DNA of 64,000 bases from Sphingomonas sp. JUb134 (GCF_004341505.2 NZ_SLYP02000001.1:1-64000), one strand, 5' to 3'; counted from the first letter of the stretch, positions 8,330-25,617 are shown. The notes: generated by a model from the sequence alone, not told the origin. Made by a program: numbers and translations.

Positions 8330-8585
8330 CGTGCTTGAAGACGCCGGATGCGGGTCGCCGCGCCGACCGAAGCAGACACGGCCCTGCGCCTTGCCGTGCA
8401 AACGCGCCTTAGAAGCCCGACACCGGAGCTCACGCGCTTTTCTGTAAGGCCGGTCGAGTACAGCGGCTTAGGCCCTGGGCCCCTGCCTGCGCAGGAGCCC
8501 GATGCTCTCGGAAGCCCCAGCTTCCGCCGGCAATGTCACGGCCCCGCCCGCCTCCTGGAAGAGGCTAGGCGAGGCTGTGCCTCCC

Positions 8586-9917
8586 TCAGTCCCGACGAAC
8601 CTCGCCGTGGAGCCGCGCCTCGAGCCGATCGACCATCCGGTCGCCACGGTCGAGGAACACCGGTGCCAGCTTGTCGCTGCCCTGGATCTGACGACCGACC
8701 ACGAAGGCGACGCGCGTCCGGGCCTCGCGCCCGTCGGCCCAGCGATACCGCGCGTCGATCGCCATCACGGGCACGAAGAAGCGGCGATCACCCGCGCTCA
8801 GCACCGGCAGGTTGTCGAGCGGGAGCGACACGGTCGCCTCGACCTTGCGCGCCTCGCCCGCCTCAACCGGGAACGGCTGGAGCTGCGCGTGGAGCGGCAT
8901 CTCCGCAAAGAAGCGTTCGATCTCCGCGTCCTGCTGGGGGCTGGCTCCGAACAGGCCGGCGGCGAAGCGCAGCTCGGGCACAGCCATGTCGGTCGAATTG
9001 CCGGCCCCGAGTTCGAAGCGGATCACCGCATTGTTGCCGTCCGTGCCCATCGCCATCGGCAGGAAGGTGAAGTCGAGCGGCGCCCGCTCCGTCGCCGGCG
9101 CTGGAGCCGGGGCCGGTAAGACGGGCGGCGTGCGGAAAGCGGTCGACACGACCAGGCCCTCTGGTTCCGGCATCGGGCGCGTGAGGAAGCTCGGGCCTTC
9201 CGGCTCGGATGCTTGGACCGGAGCCGCAGGCGCTGGTGCCGGCACAGGGCCGGGCACCGCGCGGGTCAGGAAGCGCGGCTGCGCAGGCGTTGCGGGTTCC
9301 ACCGGAGCGGCAGGCTCCGGTGCGGCCATCACGCGCGGCGGGGCGACCGGCGCAGGATCCGCCGTCACTTCGGCAACCTCGTCTGAGGTTTCTTCGGGCT
9401 TGCGGCGGCGCCAGAACAGCAGCGCGGCCAGTGCGGCGACCAGCCCTGCCGCGAGCAGGATCCACAACAGCGAACTCCGCGACTCCCCTGCGGGCTCTGG
9501 CCTCGCCGGCGGCAGGTCGGTTGGGACCGATGGCTCCGGCGCGAGTTCGGCCTCGGGCTCGGCCTGGATCACCGGCGTCGGCTCAGCAGTCGGCGCGGCT
9601 TCCGGGATTGTTTCAGCCGTCGGTAACGCTTCGGGAGTCGGCGAAGGAGTTGGCCGCGGTCGTGGCGCCGCGACCGGTGCTGGCGCAGGCGTCGCGGTCG
9701 GCTGCGGGCGCGCCGTCCGGCGCGGGGTTGGCGTCGGTCGGGGCTCAGCTTCCGGACCGGGCGGCGTCGCTGCCGGCGGCTCGACCGCTGGCGGTGTCAC
9801 ACTGTTGCCGGGCGGCAGCGTCCAGGGAAGCGGAACCGGTCCTGGCGCCGCATCCTGCGCGGCGGCTGCCAGAGGCAGGAGAAGAACGGTGGTTGCAGCA
9901 ATGGCGCGAATGGTCAT
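8586..9917 (-). CDS. Exported proline-rich single-pass membrane protein of unknown function
   Basis: A 443-residue protein from ATG 9917: an N-terminal signal peptide (MTIRAIAATTVLLLPLAAAAQ), a Pro/Ala/Thr-rich stretch to about residue 145 (many PxP and TPxP repeats), one membrane segment at about 148-170 (LLWILLAAGLVAALAALLF) followed by WRRRK, a second Pro/Ala-rich cytoplasmic linker, and a folded C-terminal domain of about 160 residues with an alternating beta pattern (AVIRFELGAGNSTDM, FFVPVMAIDARYRWADGREA, TRVAFVVGRQIQG). The stop-transfer arginines place the C-terminal domain in the cytoplasm. I do not recognise the domain. The longer frame from 10226 covers the rpoB promoter on the other strand and is not used. 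The gene sits alone, opposite in direction to rplJL and rpoBC. Confidence 0.8.
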   Translation of the reverse strand: MTIRAIAATTVLLLPLAAAAQDAAPGPVPLPWTLPPGNSVTPPAVEPPAATPPGPEAEPRPTPTPRRTARPQPTATPAPAPVAAPRPRPTPSPTPEALPTAETIPEAAPTAEPTPVIQAEPEAELAPEPSVPTDLPPARPEPAGESRSSLLWILLAAGLVAALAALLFWRRRKPEETSDEVAEVTADPAPVAPPRVMAAPEPAAPVEPATPAQPRFLTRAVPGPVPAPAPAAPVQASEPEGPSFLTRPMPEPEGLVVSTAFRTPPVLPAPAPAPATERAPLDFTFLPMAMGTDGNNAVIRFELGAGNSTDMAVPELRFAAGLFGASPQQDAEIERFFAEMPLHAQLQPFPVEAGEARKVEATVSLPLDNLPVLSAGDRRFFVPVMAIDARYRWADGREARTRVAFVVGRQIQGSDKLAPVFLDRGDRMVDRLEARLHGEVRRD

Positions 9918-10058
9918 GCGTTCCGCCAACGCCGATCCGCGTCTGCGCCGCCAGCACCCATCACGCCCCGGCGCGCCGAACCGTGGCAATGCTGCGCCAG
10001 GCCGAACCATACCCCGGATCGGGATCAAGCCGCGCCCTCGCCCGACGTTCGCGTTTCC

Positions 10059-10087
10059 TTGACTGTTTCCGGCCCCTGCCCTATATC
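10059..10087 (+). promoter_or_regulatory. rpoBC promoter
   Basis: TTGACT (10059-10064), a 17-base spacer and TATATC (10082-10087) give a near-consensus housekeeping promoter. The start would lie near 10094, giving a leader of about 185 nucleotides before rpoB. Confidence 0.75.
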
Positions 10088-10175
10088 CCGGCTCTGCCTC
10101 ACGATCGGGAAATGATGCGTCGTCGCGCAACGCATTGGACGAATGGATCGGCCGAGGTCTTTCGAGACGCCCCGA

Positions 10176-10209
10176 AGCTGCGATCCCATCAGGGATGACG
10201 CGGCTTTTT
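10176..10209 (+). promoter_or_regulatory. Terminator-like hairpin in the rpoBC leader (possible attenuator)
   Basis: AGCTGCG-ATCCC, loop ATCA, GGGAT-(GA)-CGCGGCT make a 12-pair stem (one G-U, two-base bulge) running into TTTTTG. It lies between the promoter and the rpoB start codon, about 70 bases before rpoB. A second hairpin, GCCCGGG-CCAG-CCCGGGC (10229-10246), follows. The order promoter, terminator-like hairpin, hairpin, gene suggests attenuation, possibly autogenous control of RNA polymerase; this is inference. Confidence 0.55.
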
Positions 10210-10279
10210 GCGTCTCGTTCGCGCACCTGCCCGGGCCAGCCCGGGCGCGAAATTTGACCAAGCGAGGCGACCTACTCCC

Positions 10280-14425
<4,146 letters not shown>

Positions 14426-14498
14426 GGGAGCGGGGGCGCCGCGCAGGCGGTGCCCCTCCCCGTTTCGCCCGGAGTTTTGCCCCTAGAGGGAATACGAC

Positions 14499-18764
<4,266 letters not shown>

Positions 18765-18791
18765 TCGCCGCGATCAGCCTGAACAACGAAG

Positions 18792-18826
18792 CCGCCGTCC
18801 GGGAAACCGGGCGGCGGTTTTGTTTT
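18792..18826 (+). terminator. Rho-independent terminator after rpoBC
   Basis: CCGCCGTCCGG, loop GAAA, CCGGGCGGCGG (one T-G wobble) followed by TTTTGTTTT. Confidence 0.93.
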
Positions 18827-19009
18827 GCGGATGATCCGGCGCCCCGCGCCGACAGGTGTGTCGCAGCCGATGAGGATCACCGCTCGGGGTGGCGCGACGC
18901 AGAGCGCATCGCTATCGCAGCCACGTCGAGGCAGGCCTGCCGAGCCTCCACACCCAGCTGGTCGCGTTTGCCGAACGCGATCGCACCACCCAATCTTCGG
19001 AGATCTTCG

Positions 19010-19798
19010 ATGCGCACGCGCTGTTCCGCCCCGGGAGCCAAGTCCCGCCTGTTTCTTCTGGTCGGCAGCGCCCTTCTCTCCGTTGCCGCCGCCCTGCCCG
19101 CCCGTGCCCAGAGCGAAACGGAGCGCTCAACCCTCTCCGTGGAACTCACCACCGACGACCGCGAGCGGGGAATCAGCTGGAGCGACGGCGACGTCAGCCT
19201 GCGGGGTACGGCGACCATCCCGCTAGGGGGCCAGGGCTTCTCGGTCACGGGTTCGGTCGCGACGCTGAACGACAGCCCGCGCCACGGCGGCGCTGCGGTG
19301 GGGATCGATCTCGCCGCCAGCTACGCACAATATCTGGGACCGGTCCGCCTGGACGGTGGGGTCACCGGCCACTTCTTCCCGGGCAGCGACCGCGCGCTCA
19401 GCTATCTCGAGCTCGGCGGCGGCGCCGGCTTTGCGCTGGGACCCGTGCAACTCGACGGCTTTGCACGCTATGCGCCGAAGCAGTCGGCGATCGGCGGCGA
19501 CAATTTCTACATCGGCGCGGAAGGACGCATGGGCATCCCCGTGACGCCGTTCACGGTAATCGCAGGGATCGGCCGCAGCTCCGGGAACGTCGACAACACG
19601 CTGCGCGCTGCGCGCCTGCGGCCCGGCGGCAACTACATGGACTGGCGCCTGGGCGTGGAGCATGTCACCGGGCCATCGGTGATCGGCATCGACTATGTCG
19701 ATACCGACATCTCCGATCGAGCGATCGTCGACTCCCCCTATGCGGATGGCCGCAACGCGGACAGCCGGCTGCTGGCGCGGGTCGGACTCAACTTCTGA
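19010..19798 (+). CDS. TorF family putative porin
   Basis: A 262-residue outer-membrane protein with a signal peptide (RLFLLVGSALLSVAAALPARAQ). The mature part starts with the family's first strand, STLSVELTTDDRERGISWS (the 'D-x-RxRGIxxS' pattern of TorF/gcw_chp porins), and continues as amphipathic strands to a C-terminal phenylalanine (LLARVGLNF), the usual barrel-assembly signal. The start at 19010 has GGAG nine bases upstream; the in-frame start at 18968 adds non-conserved residues. TorF proteins are thought to form outer-membrane channels of unknown specificity. It stands alone between rpoBC and the iron-permease-like gene. Confidence 0.8.
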   Translation: MRTRCSAPGAKSRLFLLVGSALLSVAAALPARAQSETERSTLSVELTTDDRERGISWSDGDVSLRGTATIPLGGQGFSVTGSVATLNDSPRHGGAAVGIDLAASYAQYLGPVRLDGGVTGHFFPGSDRALSYLELGGGAGFALGPVQLDGFARYAPKQSAIGGDNFYIGAEGRMGIPVTPFTVIAGIGRSSGNVDNTLRAARLRPGGNYMDWRLGVEHVTGPSVIGIDYVDTDISDRAIVDSPYADGRNADSRLLARVGLNF

Positions 19799-19858
19799 TG
19801 CTATGACCAGGGCGCGGCGCTGCTTGCTTTCGCGGCAGTTCGCGCTTTGGGTACGCGC

Positions 19859-20272
19859 ATGCTGGACAACATCTTCACTGCCATATCGACCCGCATCGCA
19901 ACTGCTGCCGGACAGCCGCTGACGTTCGTGCTTGCGCTCGTTACGATCCTAGCCTGGGGGGTTAGCGGGCCGATCTTCGGCTATTCCGACACGTGGCAGC
20001 TGGTGATCAACACCGCGACCACCATCGTCACCTTCCTGATGGTGTTCCTGATCCAGAACTCCCAGAACCGGGACGCAGCGGCGATGCAGGCGAAGCTCGA
20101 CGAGCTCATCCGTGCCCTTGGCCCGGCTCGCGGCGAGTTCATCGGCATCGAGCATCTGACCGACCGGCAGATCGAGCAGATCCGGGCTGCGCTGGAGCAG
20201 GAGGCCGGCCATGAGCCGGGCAAGATCGGCACCGTCGACGACAGCGTGGAGACGCTGCTCAAGCGTCGCTAA
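19859..20272 (+). CDS. Low-affinity iron permease family membrane protein
   Basis: A 137-residue protein with two membrane segments (PLTFVLALVTILAWGVSGPIFG and TATTIVTFLMVFLIQ) separated by the conserved YSDTWQLVIN, followed by NSQNRDAAAMQAKLDELIRAL. This is the signature of the Iron_permease Pfam family, named after yeast Fet4. In bacteria these small two-segment proteins are much shorter than the yeast transporter, and iron transport is unproven. The soluble C-terminus contains ILxIEHLTD-like text (GIEHLTDRQIEQIR). Start ATG 19859; a TTG at 19847 is in frame but less likely. Confidence 0.85.
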   Translation: MLDNIFTAISTRIATAAGQPLTFVLALVTILAWGVSGPIFGYSDTWQLVINTATTIVTFLMVFLIQNSQNRDAAAMQAKLDELIRALGPARGEFIGIEHLTDRQIEQIRAALEQEAGHEPGKIGTVDDSVETLLKRR

Positions 20273-20337
20273 GACGCCACCGCGAGCGAGTATGGCGCTG
20301 CCGATCGCGCCCGTTTGCGCGACCGGCAGCTACGGGC

Positions 20338-21840
20338 TCAGCGATACAGCGCCTGGGCATCCTGCTTGAACGACGCGCCGCTGTCGCTGCGGCTGTAGAA
20401 CATGTGCCCGCCCGGATAGACACGCAGCTGCACGCGCTCCGCCTGGCCGAACGCCGGCATCTGGTCGACGATCAGGCGCGAGGCGAAGAAGGGGCAGGAG
20501 AGGTCGTCCCAGCCATGGACGATCATCACCCGCATCTTGGGATCGTTGGCGATCGCCTTGCGCAGGTCGCTCACCGGCGTGTCGTCCGGCTTGCCGCGAT
20601 CCCAGGCCTGGTTCACCTCGTACGAAAGCGCATGGTAGCGCGCATCCGTCTTCCAGCCCACTTCGCGGGTGACGAAGTCGACCATCGCGCTGGTGGTGGG
20701 CGCGATCAACGCGTCCAGGATCGGGTCGTTCGATTGCTGCTGGGCCGACCAGGGGAAGGGATCGAACGCCGTCACGTTGGAATCATAGATGCTGCCGATC
20801 CGTCCTTCGTTGCGATGGATTTCGCGAAGGTAGGTGCGGCTGTCGATCCGGCCGCCCAGCTTCTGCACCATCGCAGGATCGAGTCCGGTCAGTTCCGCCA
20901 CGCGCTGCGAGATGCGCGCGGTCGCTTCGGGATCGGATCGGCCGCGCAGCAGGTCGCGGGCATAGTCGCCGCGGACATAGGCCTCCACTTCCGCCATCGC
21001 GGCGGGCGTCAGGCGTCCCTGCCGCTCCAGGTTGGAGGCCGCCATCGACGGCAGGTCGATCATCCACGGCAGCGGCGACAGCGCGGTCGCGCCGTCCCCG
21101 GAGGCGGGATCGAGATAAGGGGACACCAGAATCATCCCGTTGACCCCGACGCCGATCTGCGACTGGAGCTCATAGGCGATCCGCGGCGCGCGATACCCGC
21201 CGTAGCTCTCGCCCATCACATATTTGGGCGAGCGCAGCCGGCCTTCCTTGACGAGCCAGTCGTAAACGACCTTCGACAGATACTTGATGTCGGGATCGTT
21301 GGCGTAGAACGCCTTCTTGGTCTCCGCCTCGTCGACCAGGCTGCGGCTGAAGCCGGTGCCGACCGGATCGATGAACACCAGGTCGGTGAAGTCGAGCCAG
21401 CTATTGGGATTGTCGCTCGCGATCGGGGCGTCGGAGGGCGCATCGCCCTGCGCACCGAACTGGACGCGCTTGGGCCCGATGGCGCCCAGGTTGAGGTAGA
21501 CCGACGCGGCGCCCGGGCCGCCGTTGAAGGCGAAGGTCACCGGACGCGCCGGATCGCGTCCCGGCACGGTGTAGGCCGTATAGGTGACCTGGCCGATCTC
21601 CTTGCCCTTTCCGTCGCGCACGGGAATGGTTCCTACGGTCGCCTTGTACGACAGCGTGCGCCCGCCGATCCGCGCCGACTGGCTGATCGTCTTGTCGCCA
21701 GGCAGCGGCGGTGGCTTGGTCTCGTCCTCCGCCTTCTTCTTCTCGACGGTGGTGGTGGTCTCCGCCGACTGGGCATGGGCAAGGCTGCTGGTGCAGGCGA
21801 GCAGCAGGGCGGCGGCGGATAGGCGCAGAATCGATCGCAA
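20338..21840 (-). CDS. S10 family serine carboxypeptidase, exported
   Basis: A peptidase of about 500 residues with a signal peptide (SILRLSAAALLLACTSSLAHAQ) and a serine-carboxypeptidase alpha/beta-hydrolase fold. Landmarks: FAFNGGPGAASVYL (oxyanion region), NSWLDFTDLVFIDPVGTGFS, the nucleophile serine in MGESYGGYRAP, the aspartate in HGWDDLSCP and the catalytic histidine in PGGHMFYSR. It cleaves C-terminal residues from peptides in the periplasm or outside the cell. I place the start at a TTG (21840), because AAGGGGAG lies eight bases upstream and the signal peptide begins there; the ATG at 21930 would overlap the end of the next gene and adds an arginine-rich leader. A linker rich in K/E/P (residues about 25-50) precedes the enzyme domain. 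Confidence 0.9.
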   Translation of the reverse strand: MRSILRLSAAALLLACTSSLAHAQSAETTTTVEKKKAEDETKPPPLPGDKTISQSARIGGRTLSYKATVGTIPVRDGKGKEIGQVTYTAYTVPGRDPARPVTFAFNGGPGAASVYLNLGAIGPKRVQFGAQGDAPSDAPIASDNPNSWLDFTDLVFIDPVGTGFSRSLVDEAETKKAFYANDPDIKYLSKVVYDWLVKEGRLRSPKYVMGESYGGYRAPRIAYELQSQIGVGVNGMILVSPYLDPASGDGATALSPLPWMIDLPSMAASNLERQGRLTPAAMAEVEAYVRGDYARDLLRGRSDPEATARISQRVAELTGLDPAMVQKLGGRIDSRTYLREIHRNEGRIGSIYDSNVTAFDPFPWSAQQQSNDPILDALIAPTTSAMVDFVTREVGWKTDARYHALSYEVNQAWDRGKPDDTPVSDLRKAIANDPKMRVMIVHGWDDLSCPFFASRLIVDQMPAFGQAERVQLRVYPGGHMFYSRSDSGASFKQDAQALYR

Positions 21841-21910
21841 GTGTTGGGCTCCCCTTCGCAAGGGCGCGAATGTTGCAGCGCGGAGACTGCGAGGCAATGA
21901 TGAAGCCGGT

Positions 21911-22621
21911 TCAGAGGGCCTGGTACGCACCCTCGCGCATCATCGGCACGACGTCGGTAACATTTACCTCAAGCGCGACCTCGGTGTCGGCAGCGTATCC
22001 CCAACCGGAGAGTTCGCGGCCCGAGCGGCTGTCGCGGAGGATTTCGGCCAGGCGAGGCTTCGCTGCCCGGTACGCTTCGGCTGCCAGGTCGGCCTCTGCA
22101 TTGCGTGTCCCGCCAAGAGCATCGATGATGGCGCCTGCTCCGAGCCAATCCTCGATGGCGGGTCGCAGCGTTTGATCCGGCCACCGCTCCCCTGCAGCAA
22201 TCACGACGATCGTTCCATCGCCGGCGAGGCGCCTTGCCGCCGCACCGACTGCTCGGGCGTTGCGGAAGCAGCCGCAGATCGTCGGAGTGTCACCAGTGGC
22301 CAGCGACAGCCGGGAGCCATTCGGCGAAGGCAGCAGGAGGCGGCCCCCCGGCGCGACATGCTTCAGGCTGGCCGGCGAAAGACTGAGCTGCCCTCCTCCT
22401 GCACTACGCGGTGAAGCTGCAACCGCTCCACGCCGAGCAGCTTCGGCCGCTGCCGCGGCGGCGTCCCCGTACGGGAAGGGGAACACGATCGCACCGTTTC
22501 CGACGGCTACGCTCACCGCTGTCGAGAAGGACAACACGTCGACGATGATGAAGAGGTCCGCACAGGCCTTCCAAGCCTCAGTTCCGGACAGGCCCCATTC
22601 ACAGGCTATTTTCGGCATCAT
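21911..22621 (-). CDS. ComB-like 2-phosphosulfolactate phosphatase family protein
   Basis: A protein of about 236 residues with the ComB fold signatures: IVDVLSFSTAVSVAVGNGA near the N-terminus, LLLPSPNGSRLS in the middle and GCFRNARAVG shortly after, then WPDQTLRPAIEDWLGAGAII. The named activity is the second step of coenzyme M synthesis in methanogens; in bacteria such as this one the family occurs without the rest of that pathway, so the true substrate is probably another phosphoester. No coenzyme M genes are nearby. The ATG at 22621 (MMPKIACEWG) is preferred to the GTG at 22669, which adds a Gly/Pro-rich stretch. No close operon partner. Confidence 0.75.
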   Translation of the reverse strand: MMPKIACEWGLSGTEAWKACADLFIIVDVLSFSTAVSVAVGNGAIVFPFPYGDAAAAAAEAARRGAVAASPRSAGGGQLSLSPASLKHVAPGGRLLLPSPNGSRLSLATGDTPTICGCFRNARAVGAAARRLAGDGTIVVIAAGERWPDQTLRPAIEDWLGAGAIIDALGGTRNAEADLAAEAYRAAKPRLAEILRDSRSGRELSGWGYAADTEVALEVNVTDVVPMMREGAYQAL

Positions 22622-22689
22622 CGGACTGATGCCAGAGGGAAGCAGGCCTGCCAACCAGCCGGCCCCCACCGCGCCGACCAGTGTGGCCG

Positions 22690-24558
22690 CTACGCCGCTG
22701 CGCCCTCCAACGCCTCGCTGATCTCCATCCAGCGCGTCTCCGCGGCCTCGATCCGCTCGGACAGATCCGCTCGGCGCTTCATCAACTCGGTCATGGTGAG
22801 CTTCGCAAGCGCCGGCGCCGCCTCCGCAGGGGCGAACATCGCCTGGTCGATCGCCGTACGCTCGGCGGTGAGCTTCACCACCTCGCGCTCGGCAGCCTGC
22901 GCCTCCTTGCGCAGCCCCTGGGCACGCTCGCGTGCTTCGGCCGCGACCCGGCGGTCCTCCTTCTTGTTGGCTTTTTTCTCGGCCTTGTCCGCCTTGCTGC
23001 CGCCGCCCAGCACCAGCGCGATATAGTCGTCCAGGCTGCCGTCGAAGTCGCTGGCGGTGCCGCCGTCGACCAGCACCAGACGGTCCGCGGTGGTCTCGAG
23101 CATGTGGCGGTCGTGGCTGACCACCACCACCGCACCGGTGTAGGCGTTCAATGCCTGGATCAGCGCCTCGCGCGCGTCGACGTCGAGGTGGTTGGTCGGC
23201 TCGTCGAGGATCAGCATGTGCGGCGCGTCGCGGGTGATGAGCGCAAGCGCGAGCCGCGCGCGCTCGCCGCCGGAAAGCTTGCCGACCAGCGTCGTCGCCT
23301 TGTCGCCCGAAAAGCCGAAACGCCCGAGTTGCGCGCGCACCGCGCCCGGCGTCTTGCCCTTCATCAGCCGGGTCATGTGCTCGAGCGGCGTGTCGCGCGC
23401 GTCGAGTTCCTCGACCTGATACTGGGTGAAGTAGCCGACCCGCATCTTGGACGAGGATGCCATCTCGCCTTCCATCGGCGTCAGCTGTGCGGCGAGCAGT
23501 CGGGCGAGCGTGGTCTTGCCGTTGCCGTTGCGGCCAAGCAGACCGATGCGATCGTCGGGGTCGAGCCGCAAGTTCAGCCGCTTGAGGATCGGTTTTTCAC
23601 CATAGCCGACGCTCGCCATGTCGAGCGTCACCAGCGGGGGGCGCAGTTCGTCGGGATCGGGGAAATCAAACGACAGCGACGGATCCTCTGCCATCGCGGC
23701 GATCGGCGCCATCTTGGCAAGCGCCTTGATGCGTGACTGCGCCTGCTTGGCGGTCGAAGCGCGCGCAGAGTTGCGGGCGATGTAATCCTGCAGCTTTGCG
23801 CGCTGCGCGACCTGGTTGGCCCGCGCCGCCTCCAGCTGCGCCATCCGCTCGGCGCGTTGCCGCTCGAACGCGTCATAGCCGCCCGGGTAGAGCGTCACCT
23901 TGCCGCCTTGCAGGTGAAGGATGTGATCGACGACGTTGTTGAGGAAGTCGCGCTCGTGGCTGACGATCACGATCGTCGCGCGATAGCTTTTGAGGAAGTC
24001 CTCCAGCCACAGCACGGCTTCCAGGTCGAGGTGGTTCGAAGGCTCGTCGAGCAGCAGCACGTCGGGCTGGCTGAACAACAAGGCGGCGAGCGCGACGCGC
24101 ATGCGCCAGCCACCGGAAAAGCCGTCGAGCGGCGACTGCTGCATGCTCTCGTCAAATCCGAGGCCCACCAGAATGCGCGCGGCGCGTGCCGGCGCGGTAT
24201 GGGCGTCGATTGCGAGCAACCGCTCGTGCACCTCGGCCAGGCGGTCGGGGTCGTGTGACGTCTCGGCCTCTTCCATCAGCGCTGCCCGCTCCGTGTCGGC
24301 GGCGAGTACCGTTTCGAACGGCGTGGCGCTGCCAGCGGGCGCTTCCTGCGCGACATAGCCCAGGCGGCTGCCGCGCGGCATCTCCGCGGCGCCCCCATCG
24401 GGCTCCAGCTCGCCCGCGATCACGCGCACCAGAGTCGACTTGCCGGCACCGTTGCGGCCGATCAGGCCGACGCGGCTGCCAGGCGGAAGCGCCGCGTTCA
24501 CGCCGTCGAGAATGAGCCGCCCGCCCAGGCGCACCGTGATTCCATTGAGGTTCAGCAT
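22690..24558 (-). CDS. ABC-F family ATP-binding protein
   Basis: A 622-residue soluble protein with two tandem ABC ATPase domains and no membrane domain. First domain: Walker A GRNGAGKST (residues 34-42), signature DGFSGGWRMRV, Walker B VLLLDEPSNHLD. Second domain: GRNGNGKTT, signature KLSGGERARLAL, Walker B MLILDEPTNHLD. The linker (FERQRAERMAQLEAARANQVAQ...) has the charged helical hairpin of ABC-F proteins, and a C-terminal coiled coil rich in A/E/K follows. ABC-F proteins act on ribosomes (translation rescue or antibiotic protection) instead of transport. The architecture with the long C-terminal coiled coil is closest to YheS/Uup-type housekeeping members; the exact subtype is uncertain. 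Confidence 0.92.
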   Translation of the reverse strand: MLNLNGITVRLGGRLILDGVNAALPPGSRVGLIGRNGAGKSTLVRVIAGELEPDGGAAEMPRGSRLGYVAQEAPAGSATPFETVLAADTERAALMEEAETSHDPDRLAEVHERLLAIDAHTAPARAARILVGLGFDESMQQSPLDGFSGGWRMRVALAALLFSQPDVLLLDEPSNHLDLEAVLWLEDFLKSYRATIVIVSHERDFLNNVVDHILHLQGGKVTLYPGGYDAFERQRAERMAQLEAARANQVAQRAKLQDYIARNSARASTAKQAQSRIKALAKMAPIAAMAEDPSLSFDFPDPDELRPPLVTLDMASVGYGEKPILKRLNLRLDPDDRIGLLGRNGNGKTTLARLLAAQLTPMEGEMASSSKMRVGYFTQYQVEELDARDTPLEHMTRLMKGKTPGAVRAQLGRFGFSGDKATTLVGKLSGGERARLALALITRDAPHMLILDEPTNHLDVDAREALIQALNAYTGAVVVVSHDRHMLETTADRLVLVDGGTASDFDGSLDDYIALVLGGGSKADKAEKKANKKEDRRVAAEARERAQGLRKEAQAAEREVVKLTAERTAIDQAMFAPAEAAPALAKLTMTELMKRRADLSERIEAAETRWMEISEALEGAAA

Positions 24559-24610
24559 CGCCGCCGCCTAGCAGCCCGAACGCCGCCACGCGAGGGCTGG
24601 CGGAACCACT

Positions 24611-24633
24611 GATGCTGCCCAGACTTCAGCATC
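24611..24633. promoter_or_regulatory. Inverted repeat upstream of the cation efflux gene
   Basis: GATGCTG-N9-CAGCATC, a perfect 7-bp dyad, ends 21 bases before the start at 24655. It could be an operator for metal-responsive control of the efflux gene or a small hairpin in the leader. Support is positional only. Confidence 0.3.
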
Positions 24634-24654
24634 CGCACAGGCAGGGAACGGTTC

Positions 24655-25614
24655 ATGGCGAAGGACGGCGCGGGCGCGCACATCAAGAACAACCTCGTTC
24701 TCTATGGCGCGCTCGCGGCGAATCTCGGGATCGGTGTCGCGAAGTTCATCGCCGCCGGTATCACCGGCTCGTCCTCGATGCTGACGGAGGGCGTGCATTC
24801 GGTAGTGGACAGCGGCAATCAGGTGCTGCTGCTCTACGGGCAGAGGCGCGCGCGCCGGCCGGCCGATCCGAAGCACCCGTTCGGCTATGGCCGTGAGCTC
24901 TACTTCTGGGCATTCGTGGTCGCCCTGCTGATCTTCGCGGTCGGCGCCGGCGTATCGATCTACGAAGGCTACCTCCACATCCTGGACCCGGAGCCACTCA
25001 GCGATCCCGTCGTCAACTACGTCGTGCTGGGCGTCGCCGTCCTGCTGGAGGGTTCGTCCTGGACGATCGCCGTACGCGAGTTCAACGCCAAGCGCGGGGA
25101 CACCGGCTGGTGGCGCGCGATCCACGAGTCCAAGGATCCCGCCGGCTTCATCGTTCTGTTCGAGGATTCGGCGGCGCTGATCGGCCTTGCCGTCGCCGGC
25201 GCTGGCGTGTGGGCCAGCCATTATTTTGGGGATCCCCGCATCGATGGCGTCGCATCGATCCTCATCGGCCTGATCCTGGCGACCGTCTCCGCACTGCTGG
25301 CGCGGGAGGCCAAGGGGCTGCTGATCGGCGAGCGCGCGGACCCGGTGCTGATCGAGCGGGTGCGGTCCGTGGTGGGCGCGAAGCCCGGCATCTCGGCGGT
25401 GAACCACGTGCGCACCATCCACACCGCACCCGATGCGGTCTTCGTTGCGATCAGCGCCGATTTCGACGATGCGCTGACCATGGGCGCAGGCGAAACACTG
25501 ATCGAGGAACTGGAGGCCGAACTGAAGGCCGCGATCCCCACCCTCACCTCCATCTACATCCGTCCGGAGAAGCACGAGGAGGCCATCCTCAGCTTCGCGC
25601 CTGCCGCCGGCTGA
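24655..25614 (+). CDS. Cation diffusion facilitator (CDF) family transporter
   Basis: A 319-residue inner-membrane metal/proton antiporter exporting divalent cations. About six membrane helices are visible (NNLVLYGALAANLGIGVAKF, FWAFVVALLIFAVGAGVSIY, VVNYVVLGVAVLLEG, AALIGLAVAGAGVWAS, DGVASILIGLILATVSALL). Metal-binding positions: TEGVHSVVDSGNQ in helix 2 (H and D) and EDSAALIG in helix 5. The C-terminal cytoplasmic domain (VRSVVGAKPGISAVNHVRTIHTA) ends with IEELEAELKAAIPTLTSIYIRPE. Ribosome binding site AGGGAA, start ATG 24655. It is followed after three bases by the flavoprotein gene, so they are probably co-transcribed. The metal (Zn, Fe, Co or Mn) is not predictable by eye. Confidence 0.93.
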   Translation: MAKDGAGAHIKNNLVLYGALAANLGIGVAKFIAAGITGSSSMLTEGVHSVVDSGNQVLLLYGQRRARRPADPKHPFGYGRELYFWAFVVALLIFAVGAGVSIYEGYLHILDPEPLSDPVVNYVVLGVAVLLEGSSWTIAVREFNAKRGDTGWWRAIHESKDPAGFIVLFEDSAALIGLAVAGAGVWASHYFGDPRIDGVASILIGLILATVSALLAREAKGLLIGERADPVLIERVRSVVGAKPGISAVNHVRTIHTAPDAVFVAISADFDDALTMGAGETLIEELEAELKAAIPTLTSIYIRPEKHEEAILSFAPAAG

Positions 25615-25617
25615 TCG

